16,894 nucleotides of DNA from Thalassiosira profunda (lineage: Eukaryota > Bacillariophyta > Thalassiosirophyceae > Thalassiosirales > Thalassiosiraceae), in the NCBI GenBank assembly GCA_036939355.1, contig JALLAP010000520.1:1-16894 (forward strand), read 5' to 3'. The notes under the pieces are model-generated. The model made no database searches. It worked only from the letters and a program-made list of their open reading frames with translations, and had not been told where the DNA came from. The stretch's first letter is position 1, and the number at the start of each line of letters is the position of its first letter. The position numbers and the translations under genes were made by a program. This document shows positions 7,829-16,894 of the stretch, one piece after another.

Positions 7829-10800
7829 TCAACAGGCGGTAAACCAAGGCCTGAACCGTCGCTTGGACTTCCTCATCTTTTTCTTCTTCCTTGCCGCGGC
7901 GCCCTCCGGATCGGGATCATTCGGTATTCTTCCCAATGTCTGACCCTCAGGAGATACTTCAGGCATCCTGCGGGTTTCGATCTCCATCGGCTCTTCTCGG
8001 CGGTGCCCCTGAGGTGCTCCTTGCTCATTGACTCGAGGACGTCCACCGGCGAGGTTGTTTTCATCCAATGATTCTGATGGCTCATCGACGGCGTTGTCAG
8101 AGACAAACAGCGTAGTTGTAGCCATCTTCCCCTTCAACAACAATTTCCTTCTCTTCAAGAGACTGCCGTATTGTGCTTTGGCGTCCTTTGTTTCATCGAT
8201 ACTGACCCTCAGCTCTCCCAGCCGTTCTTCCAATTCTACGAGCTCCACCATGCCTTCCAACTCACTGACTGTATCCACAGTCGTCCACAAGCCAGGGCTC
8301 GTGCTGGCACCAACACCAGAGGCGCCTGATACAACACGCCGAAGATTGCCAAACTCTCTATCCGGGTCCTTCTCGCGGAACAATTGCTCCAGCTGCACCA
8401 TTGGAATTGCAGCAACGGCCGGATCTCCAGGTGAGAGGTCAATCTCAGCTAGGCCGAGAGCCGATGTGGACAGGGTGCTCTTGTTGTCTAAGCTGCCGAA
8501 ACTCTGATTCAAATTGGCCCTGCTGGAAATGGATTCGTCGTCTAGCGCAGCCTGGAGCTCGTTCTTTCGCAGGATCTTTTGTAAGATGGTAAAGTCTTCA
8601 ACACTTGCAGAGTTGTCCGCGCTGTGCAAAAGGCCGGGCTCGGAGGAGAGCCACGACTCGGGAATGCCCAGATGCAGAGGCAACCCCAGCAGAGTCACCA
8701 ATCCAGAGAAGCCGTTGCTCGCTAGACATTTGAGTGTCGCGACATTCATAAACGGCAAGAGGACATTCGCAATGAGTTTCGGGTTTGGCTGCAGCTCCAA
8801 CGGATACTTGGACCCAGCCTGTGTGCTCCCATCCGACGAACAATGCGGCAGCAAGGAAGCCTCGTCGACCAGATAGAGGTATGCGGTCGATTGGTAGAGC
8901 TCGCAGATCGCTTCAGAGTTTCGTTTGATTGCCCTCCGAGCGGCGCGGATGGGATCACGCATGTAAGATTTTGCTTGGCTAATGCTGCCATCGAGAGCGA
9001 GAACCTCCTTGCAAATCATCGCGTAATTCATACCGCAACCAAGGCCGTTCACTATTTCTTTCGCAATGGATGCGGACGATTCTTTCCGGGAGCGCTGCAG
9101 CCAGCTTTGCAGACGTGCTTTGAACTCATCGCCATCTCTACCCCGGATCTTGCCATTCATCATGAGCCAGAAGCTGAGCCTGGCCGTCGCCTTATTGATT
9201 TCCAGGAGGCACTGGCCAAACTGAATTGCGCTAGAAATGATCCTGGGTTCGGTCGACAAGACGGGTCTCCTGGATGATGGATCGATGCTGAGTTCGTACG
9301 GTAGTACCACGAGGCACGTCGGAAAGGCAATCTGGTCCGTGGCAAAGCCTAGCCTGCAGAATTTCTCCATAGAGTCCTCGAGCAAGGCCGATACGTGAGT
9401 TGACACTTTTCGGATGGACACGGTGCTGTCTCGAAGTATCTGCATCTCCTCGTTTTTCACAAGAAAATGCTCCGCCTCGACCGAATTAGGCGAGAAGAAT
9501 GGATGCTTCAAAACAGCATCCATGGTGGGCAATCGTTCTTCTGCAGGCACAAGGATTCGGCAGAGCAAATCCTGTGCCAACGGGTCTTCGATGTGCTCCT
9601 TCACATTCCTTTCTGCAGCATCTTTGGTCCAGTTGTACAGCTTCGAATACGCGTCTACTCCGCGAAGTTCGCCTTGGTACCCAACGTGGAATGGGTTGCC
9701 TCCGCTGCACAGCTCGTAGAGGAAGATTCCAAAGACCCAGACGTCCACCTCGACAGAAGGGGGTACTAATGCGTACGGCAGCGCAGCCGCATCCCGAGGG
9801 GGGTAGTCCTTTCTGTTCTCGAATGTTTTGATCATGTATGCACAGTGACTCTCCTCGTCCACACGAGGCCGGATGACTCTTTCCCAAAGGTCGTGTTGGT
9901 GACACATGCGCCTCCAAACTGTACAGAACTGGTCGAGCGAAGCGCATTTGGACAGGGCGCGGGGCAGATCCTCAAACTGGATCGTGTTCAGCAAGGTTGA
10001 GATGTTCCGCTTCCACCCATCGCTCTCCTGACCATTGGCAGCGTCTTTCTCTGTTGGCGAATTAGCATTTGTTTCGACAAATCGAGATAGCACCTGTCGT
10101 TCGTGGGGCGTGAGCGCCTTAAGATTGCTTGCATCCGCGTGGGTATACTTCCAATACCGCATCAGCTGATCAAATGTATCACTATGTGACAAGTCAACTT
10201 TCGCAATCATTTCTGGTGGCAGAATGCTTGGGCAGAGCTTGGTAGAGGTGCCACCAATGGCGTTTACGCCATCAATTGCTTTCAAGAATAACGCACTCCC
10301 GAAGTCCGACAGCGCCATTTTGTCCCCTGATGCCAGCAGGACATTGCTCAGCTTCAAATTCATGTGTGTTATGCCTAGTGGATCGTACGCAACACACCAG
10401 TGAGTGCAGCGAGATCAAACAAAAGGAGCAGCGCAAGAGGAAAAACAATCACTCACCTTGTTCGTGGAGAGCCTCCAATGACCGCCCGATTCTTCGTGCG
10501 TTCTCCCTCAAACTATCGGAGCTTATTCCCTCTCGATGGACGAGATCCCTTAGGTCGCACCTGGCACTGGGCATGACGATGCCATGCGGCATTCTCGAGA
10601 GATCAATCGAAGGAGACCCATCACCATAAATATCCCGGGTGAAATCGCTGCTGTCCCTTTCTTTGTCGCCGTCGAACGAAAAATGATTGAGGATGGGCAC
10701 AACTGCCAATGATTTGCTGCCACTCTCGCGCAGAATGCCCCTACATTGCCTCTCAAGCTCGTATGACTGCTTGCTCTGCATGAACTTGATGACAACCGGA

Positions 10801-13800
10801 CGGGAACCCGAGTCATCAACATCATGGAGTCGGCAGAATTGGGCAAAGACCCCCTTCTTTACACCCTCTTTGAGGTTCGGCTTTTCCTGCTCTCCTGGGA
10901 GCTCGCTGTTCAGTGACGTGTCTAGCAACGGCGAATCCCTCACCAGCTTCTGAATCTCAGCAAGTGCCTGGGACGGGTCGACGCCAATCTTTCCTGCAAA
11001 GTGAGTGAAGCGATCAACTTCAATTGCGTTCGATTTGATGGCATGAACGCTCCCATCACAGTGCGAGTAGTCATCGATGTCTGGCTCTTCAACGCTCATC
11101 AGTGTCTGTATCGAGAGGAACGCTTCCATGGCCCCGATGTCTTTCGCCTTTAATACGACGCACGACTCTGACCTATGCAGTGGGACGCATGCTCTGTCCA
11201 AGACATATCGACCCAGGAAACTGAGACGGCTCCTCAGTATCAACGCGCATCGTGGTGCAGAGCAGTCCTTGATGGGAACGTCTGGCACTGGCTCTGATTT
11301 GGGGTTCGTTGTCAGGGCAAGAAAGCGAACGGCCTCGATAGGCAGCGATCGAACAATGTCAGATACCACTGCCGCGTGGATGCCGTCGGTGCACATCCAG
11401 CACCAGGCCAATCTTGCCATTTCAGTCAATTTGGTATCTTCATTCTCGAGCTTTTTGTCGCTGCATTGTGATGCCTCTTTCTTTACGATCGCTGCAAGTC
11501 GTTCGATACGATCCTTCTCATCGCGATAGTAAGTTGTGAGGTATGGCCGGCTGGACTTGGGACAGTTGGGATTGTGCACAAAGATGAGGTCGGATCGGAG
11601 GTTGAAGCTGGAATCATTATTTGGAGAGAGTGAGGTGTGAGACACACAGTGGCCAGACATTCATACATGCATCGTGCAATCAACTCACTCTGCTTCCCCA
11701 AGAGCCATTTGGGTGGCGCCATCTCCAGTTGCCCCGACCGTCTTCTCCACGCCCGACGACGAGATCTTCAGTCGCCCTTCCTCAAATATCTCAAGAGCAT
11801 ACATTGCTTGATTCTTCTTTCGGCCCGCCTCTGCCTTGCTCGCATTAAGGGGCGGAACAGTCTGGCGTTGGACCTGCGCCGCCTCACTGTAGGAGGAGAG
11901 CAGGCCCTTCAATACGTTGTATTGACAGCGATATTCCGCCGCGACTGTGAGTTTCGCGGCCAAGGAAGAATTGAGTGAGAGAATGACAAAGACAAGATGT
12001 CTGTGATGTGGCTGAGACTCACTGTGCAGAGGCAAATTCACGCCCAAGCTGCCTGGATAAGCGCAGATCGTTGGATTGTGTATGATGGGTCTGAGGAGCA
12101 ACTCGACAGTCATTTGGGTGGCCGATCCAGAGCGCACCAAGAGATGGAGGGGCAAGTCGCCCTCGTCCGTGCGCCTGTAGCATCCGTCCGCATAGGCATC
12201 AACTAAAATCCTCAGCAGCGCCTCGCTGCCACCGTGCTCTGCAGCCAAATGTATTGGCAGCTTCCCACTCGAGTCTTTCAGGTGCGTCGCGTTCACTCCC
12301 TGCTCAGTGAGCAGGGCCCGTAGGATGCCCAGGTACGGCATGCGGGGACCGCTCAATGCCGCGTGGAGTGGGGTACGCCGGTCCGAGTCGGCATCGAGAA
12401 GCGACGCTGGGCTGGCCTCGACGAGACAGCGCAGTGTCCGCTCAAGTACTCCAACCTTGAGGGCGTAGTGCACTGGCAGATCGCGTCCAAATCCCACCGA
12501 CACGAGAACTTGCATCTGCTCCTTCAGATTGCCAGGGTTGTCTCCCCCGCTCAGCAGAACATGCAGAGGGTTGTGGCCGTTGTAGTCGCAGGAGTAAACG
12601 AGCTGCCGCACGGAAAGGTTCGTCACTGCGAGGGTGTATCCCTCCGAGCCAAAATACCACAGAGTGTACGAGTGCCCTGGGAGGTGGTTGAAGGAGACGC
12701 TAACCCGAGTTGGCTGCCGTTGCGTGGAGGACGCTGTCGCTCCGTCATCCTTGTTTGTGGCCTTGACCGGCGTGGATGCCACCACCAACTCAGGTTGGGC
12801 GTTCGCCCGCTTCGCATCTTCTCGCAACACCAGCAACCCTCCTCCCTCACAGTCGATGACACTTCGCTCCTCTCTATCCCTCCCTTCTTCCGGACAACTT
12901 TGATCGTAGGTCACTTCGCAGCTGATGACAACAGTGTGCGTGCAGCTGGGCACAAACGGCAAATCCAGCTTCTGCCATGGGAGGGACACTCGGCCTTCCC
13001 TCTCCACCAACTGTGTCTCTGTCTCTGGCGCAAATAAGTCGGAGCTGAGCCTCCACTCGCCACAATCGTCCATTATTTCCATCGAGGAAGGCCGGGGAAG
13101 CCGCCGCACGCCGCGAGCGCGGGCCCTCCGGCACGTCGACGAATAGGCCAACGCATCTCCGGCATCCAGAAAGGATAGGACAGAGCTGTGAAAGAATGCC
13201 TCTCCCAGCATCTGCCGCATCGTGCCATTGGGCGCACGCTCTTTCGCCTCCTCCAAGACAGTGCGCCCATTGGCCAGAGGCGGCACGCGGACCCCTTCCG
13301 AGACGGACTCAGTCCGCAAAAAGTTCAATCGCAGGACCATCTGGGGCTCCAGGCCCTCCAGTACCCGACCAATCGCCGCGCCAAAGTTGGGCGTGGGCCG
13401 AGACTTCCTCGCGGACTTGTGCGAGGGATCGCCTGCGCTCCGACACAAAAACAGCCAGACGCTCCCGGCCATGTCAGGCAGCACCCCCTCGTTCCCTTCC
13501 GCGGCGGCCTCCCCCCGAATAAGCGCCTCGAACCTCCCCAAGCGCGCCTCGTCGTGACAATAAACCGCCCCCTTGCTGCTCACGGCCTCAGGGAAGTAGC
13601 TAAACAGCAAATCGCTCCGGCGAAAGTATTCTTCGCTCAGCAATGGGAAATCCTCGTCCGACGTCCGGTCCACCTCGCGGCCTGCCCGCCCCTCCTCGAA
13701 TAACTCAATTGGCAGCGCGTTTATTCTGTCTGGATGCAGCGCCGCCGCAACCAGGGGGGTCCGCGCCCCCTCCGGGTGTGCGCGGCACAATCCTGACAAT

Positions 13801-15533
13801 ATATCAAAGGAAGCGCCGTGGAGGGCGGCTATGTGCAGAGGAAGGATCGTGCTCGCCGTCGAGTCCGGAGCGGAGTTGAGCGATCGCAGCGAGGCGCCTA
13901 CGTCGTTGTCGCTGCCGCGGGCTGAATGCGACAGGCCGTTGGCTCCGGTGGCCGCGGTGGCCAGCCTCGCCTCCGGATTGTTATTCTGGATCGCTGCCAC
14001 GATAGGTTCCAGCAACGCCGAGATGGCGCCGCAGTGCTCCTCGTTGAGGAAGACGCTGGCGTCCTCCGATCCCAGGGAATCGCCGCTGGACAGCGCGTGC
14101 GCCCCAGGCTGATACGGCACGGACACGAATCGCCAGTGGAGGAGGTGCACGGCCAAATCCCGGCCGTAGCACCCTCCCGTCTCGGGAAATAGTCCAACTT
14201 CGGATTCATCCTCCGGCAAGACGGCATTTCTGTTGACGTCCCACTCGTAGCTATTGCTGGAGTCCCCGGGTTGAAACGGGGGCAACACCGGCGTCCAGGC
14301 CGCGGACGGAAAGGCCTCCACGAGAGCGCGGAGTATCGATTCATTAGCCCGCGGACAGGCGGCGGCGCGGTGGAGGGGCAGTCGGCCCTCAGTGTCGCGA
14401 GCGCGCAACGCACGGCGGACGGCCGATCGGATGGCCGATTTCTTCTCCCCTATCTTTCCAGACGTATCGCTGTCGGTGCCCAGCAGGGTCTGCACCAATC
14501 CCAGTCCGTCCGCCATCCCCCCCGCATTCCCTGCGCCTCGATCCTCGAACACAATGTGAAGCGGCGTTTGCTTCCACCGGTCCGTCGTGGCCAGTCCATC
14601 TGGATGGGCTGTCATCAATAATTGCGGCACCTGTCTTGTTTCCTCCTCCTCCTCATTGTATTTGCCCGTGCCGGCCGGCCCGTACCGATTATGGACGACG
14701 GGAGTGGCGTCCCGCTCCCATCTTTGTCGCTGCGGATTGGCAAAACTGGGAACTTCAATGTTCTGCCCGGTGTGCCTGCTCTCCGATCCATTCGGCCCAC
14801 CGCCTCTCTTCCGGCAAGTTGCCAGATGCAGTGGTAAGCGGCCATTGCGGTCGGGAATCCGGCACGCATTTGGACACGCCCGTATCAGCAAGGATATAAC
14901 ATCAGGAGGAGCATTGCCGCACGCAATCAGGAGGGGGGTCGACCTGTCCTGCCCCTCCCTCGCCACCAGCTGCCGCTTCAACGATGCAACTCGCTCGGGG
15001 GACATGCCATTGTCAGAGTTGTGAGTGCTGCAATGGCTGCCCTCGTCGTCGCCGTGGGTCGAGGAGGGGGCCGCGTTGGCCACAGAGCTCGAGGCAGAGG
15101 CGGCGTCCTCTTCTGCTTTTCGTGCTGGCAACTCTTTCTCCCGCCGTTCCTGCCCTCGATGTCTCTCGTCCCCACCGGAGTACTCCGCAGGCCTACTCCG
15201 TCCCCCCTCCCCCAAACTCTCGTCGTAGCTGCACCCCAGATTCTCCTCGTCGAACCAGCTCTCCGACGAATCAGAGGCGTCGCTCACATCCACTGAATGC
15301 GTGTGCTCGGTGGCGGTGCGCCGGCCGCTCGACGGTGCTGTTGTCGCGGTGGGGGCGAGGGAGGCGCGGTGTTTGCCCTGTGTCTCGGGGCGATTACGTG
15401 TCTGTTTGCCATCACCACCAGTCGTCGCGCCCTCGGTCTCAAGCAGCGACGTCAATGTGGCCCGGACCTCGGGCCAGTTGCCCTCGGCGCAGAGGACGTG
15501 CAGCTCGCCTTCGAGCTTGGCCGGTTTGCCCAT
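7829..15533 (-). CDS. Giant ankyrin-repeat protein fused to an atypical, probably inactive, kinase domain (four exons)
   Basis: Exons on the minus strand are 15533-12023, 11944-11689, 11607-10457 and 10374-7829. Introns are 78, 81 and 82 nt, with GTGAGT donors and phases 1, 2 and 1. The total is 7464 nt, or 2487 residues. The start is the ATG at 15533 (A at -3, G at +4); the frame is open a little further upstream but only with non-ATG codons. Ankyrin-type 'LPLHxA' units sit near 233, 323, 385, 564, 988, 1054, 1092, 1127 and 1167. An F-box-like stretch lies at 784-805 and a beta-rich stretch at 825-980. The kinase-like domain (about 1505-1935) has VVIKF (Lys1529), HMNLKLSN (1643-1650) where HRDxxxxN is expected, DFG (1663-1665), PPE (1692-1694), DVWxxG (1850-1855) and a final 'LKHPFF'. 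About 155 residues separate PPE from DVW. An uncharacterised C-terminus with a helical segment (2343-2388) and a Lys/Arg-rich end (2469-2480) follows. A cytosolic or nuclear scaffold is inferred. Two separate genes is the main alternative. Confidence 0.8.
10375..10456 (-). other. Intron immediately before the kinase catalytic loop
   Basis: Donor GTGAGTGAT at 10456, acceptor CCACTAG ending at 10375, 82 nt. Splicing gives 'LHEQGGITHMNLKLSN', placing the catalytic-loop helix and loop in one frame at the spacing usual for protein kinases. Confidence 0.88.
11608..11688 (-). other. Intron that joins the ankyrin part to the kinase part
   Basis: The donor GTGAGT begins at 11688 and overlaps the TGA that would otherwise end the ankyrin frame. 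The acceptor is ATTCCAG, with the exon resuming at 11607. Splicing turns GA plus C into Asp1256 and continues straight into 'FNLRSDLIF'. That phrase echoes 'FRRSDLLF' at 637-644, which lies uninterrupted inside the first exon. Confidence 0.8.
11945..12022 (-). other. Intron inside an ankyrin repeat
   Basis: Donor GTGAGTCTC at 12022, acceptor CTCACAG ending at 11945, 78 nt. Splicing rebuilds the ankyrin signature LPLHIAAEY. Retention keeps the frame open because the intron is a multiple of three without a stop, but inserts 26 residues in the middle of the motif. Confidence 0.88.
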
Positions 15534-16007
15534 CCTGCAACTTTTCGGGGTATCTCCGCCCTCGGGGGTATCTTGCAAAAAAATCCTCTCGAGTCCCTAC
15601 TTCAGGCTACCTGCCCGAGCCGGCGGCGCTCTGCGGCTTCTGCTGCGGAGAGACTGGCTGCTTATGCCGACGCCCGCGCTGGCTGGAGCGGCGGGGCAGG
15701 GCGGCGCATGTTCCTCCGCTCGCTCCATCCGAGGGCTCAACTTTCAACTTTTTCGTAGGGTGTACATGTGAAGGAATCAGTACTAATTTTGGCGGTTAAA
15801 ATCCGCCCAACCCCCCCGCCCCGCCCCCCACACCCTGTGCTCCCTCGAGGTCCCCGCTAGCTCTGCCCTCACCCCCGCCCGCGGCGGGCCCGCTCACCCG
15901 CTCCCCATACCCGAGGCGACAGCCCCCCCTTGCGCCGCAGAACGGCGTTGCGCCGCTGCCGTGCCTGGAGCCAATATTTTTTTCTGCCGAGATACTTTTA
16001 GCCCGTC
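15534..16007. promoter_or_regulatory. GC-rich shared upstream region between the giant ankyrin gene and the MYND gene
   Basis: These 474 bp separate two divergent start codons. The stretch 15806-15960 is very C-rich on the plus strand. At 15785-15802 an E2F-like TTTTGGCGG is followed by CCGCC, forming a 5-bp inverted repeat (15791-15795 with 15803-15807). A 13-bp inverted repeat GCCCGCGGCGGGC lies at 15877-15889. A CCAAT pentamer sits at 15971-15975, only 33 bp before the MYND start codon. No open frame of note is present apart from a non-ATG upstream extension of the ankyrin gene to 15578. Confidence 0.5.
15806..15835 (-). promoter_or_regulatory. Potential G-quadruplex motif
   Basis: On the plus strand five C-runs of 3, 7, 4, 6 and 3 are separated by one to three bases. 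The minus strand therefore carries a textbook G3+N1-7 quadruplex pattern, about 275 nt before the ankyrin gene's start codon and on its coding strand. The pattern is seen; a regulatory effect is inference. Confidence 0.5.
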
Positions 16008-16894
16008 ATGCCGTTCGATCGCAACAACTTCGCATCCGGCGTGGAGAAGCGCCTCGTGGCCGCCGTCCGCGCCTCCCGCGGGTGCTTCAACCCCAGCTGC
16101 GGCGCCCCCGCCGCGTCCCGCGCCTGCAGCAAATGCAAGATTGCCGTTTACTGTGAGTGCTCATATCATATGCACATGACGTCCTGACAAATACTATCTC
16201 ATGCACTTTAAATCATCACATCCATTTGCAGGCTCCCGCGATTGCCAGCGGGCCGATTGGAAGCTGGGCGGGGAGATGTCGCACAAGACCCTGTGCCAGA
16301 TCTATTACAACAACATCACTCCGGGCGTGAACAGTCCGAAGGGGCAGGAGTTTCCGATGCCCGTGGCGTTGCGGTCCGTGGGGTTCATCGAAGAGCAGCA
16401 AATGTTCGATGCCCTCAAAAGGAGGGGCGAGGCCTTCCTCAAGGAGGCCAAGCGGGTGGTGGGGAAAAGCGACATGACAATCGGCCTCGTGGCAAACTGC
16501 ATGTACAACTTCAACCGTCCCATCCTCCAGTGCTCGGCGACCGTGTTCGACTCCGACGCCGGCGACGACGCCCCGGGCAGCTTGTTTGGCAAGAAGCACG
16601 AGCGGGTGGAGAACGTCGTCTTCGTCCCCATCGGCAAGGGAGGGGAGCACGTGCGGGAGAAGCTCCACCCTCCCCTGGGATCGGGGGACATCTCCAAACA
16701 GCACCGGCGGAACGTCGTGAAGGAACTGAAGGCGTTCATTGCAAAGGCGGTCAACGATTACGGCCTGTCGGTCGATGTCTTCACGTACCAACGTGGGCTC
16801 ATGTGGATGAGTAACGATGGATTCCAGAGTGGAGGAGCTAAGGAGCTGGAGAAGGCCAATGGCGGCAAGCGGATTCGGTGGTCTCCCGACATGC
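16008..16894 (+). CDS. MYND zinc-finger protein, 5' part (runs off the window)
   Basis: Exon 1 is 16008-16152. A 79-nt intron (16153-16231, GTGAGT...TTGCAG) splits a Cys codon. Exon 2 runs from 16232 to the window end without a stop, giving 269 complete codons so far. The N-terminus carries a MYND-type zinc finger: C26, C31, C40, C43, C49, C53, H66 and C70. The first pair is spaced C-x4-C rather than the usual C-x2-C; the second half (YC-x3-C...H-x3-C) is canonical. MYND fingers mostly bind short proline-rich peptides and appear in transcriptional and histone-methyltransferase proteins. I see no SET signature in the part present. The region after the finger (about 75-269) is mixed alpha/beta and unrecognised. 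The start has G at -3. The intron falls exactly at a zinc-binding Cys, which supports the splice. Function beyond a protein-interaction role is not claimed. Confidence 0.85.

Noticed and set aside
12363..13037. A 224-codon plus-strand frame inside the ankyrin gene
   Set aside because: Antisense shadow; the minus strand carries ankyrin motifs through the same interval.
15534..15578. A 15-codon N-terminal extension of the ankyrin protein
   Set aside because: It would have to start at TTG; the first ATG at 15533 has a good context and leads into the conserved-looking 'LHVLCAEGNW' opening.
14984..15799. A 271-codon plus-strand frame opposite the ankyrin gene's N-terminus
   Set aside because: Composition is dominated by Arg, Ser, Pro and Cys, as expected from the reverse of a Gly/Ala/Glu-rich coding strand; it runs into the promoter without a sensible start.

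Overview
The window looks like compact nuclear DNA of a microbial eukaryote. Genes lie 50-480 bp apart on both strands. They are interrupted by short GT-AG introns (63-82 nt, plus one of 206 nt), every donor reads GTGAG, and the start codons have a purine at -3. The protein repertoire suggests a stramenopile, most likely a centric diatom of the Thalassiosira type: ankyrin proteins with 'LPLHxA' repeats, a MYND-finger protein with a wide first Cys pair, and lineage-specific secreted proteins. This taxonomic call is inference from style, not a database match.

Layout: (1) 167-1641 (+), a secreted, possibly GPI-anchored protein of unknown function with two exons. (2) 1694-4331 (-), a nuclear chromatin-type protein with an N-terminal Sin3-like PAH domain and a PHD finger. 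Its reading frame is broken in this assembly by a 72-bp perfect duplicate around a single N. (3) 4588-6147 (+), an intronless type II membrane-anchored extended SDR nucleotide-sugar epimerase. (4) 6473-7584 (+), a secreted Cys-rich basic protein with an intron in its signal-peptide region. A possible extra terminal exon or gene remnant follows. (5) 7829-15533 (-), one giant four-exon gene for a predicted 2487-residue protein: two ankyrin modules, then an atypical kinase domain (HMN instead of HRD), then a long uncharacterised C-terminus. (6) 16008-end (+), the 5' part of a MYND zinc-finger protein gene.

Genes 2/3 and 5/6 are divergent pairs that share 256-bp and 474-bp upstream regions. Genes 1/2 (52 bp apart) and 4/5 (244 bp apart) converge. 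Nothing suggests an operon or a shared pathway; this is ordinary packed eukaryotic gene order. I see no rRNA, tRNA, CRISPR array or intact mobile element.

The most interesting object is gene 5. Read without splicing it falls into two or three unrelated-looking ORFs. Splicing three GTGAG...AG introns joins the ankyrin array in frame to the kinase-like region, and an internal duplication (FEEGR ... RSDL[L/I]F) spans one of the inferred exon junctions and supports it.
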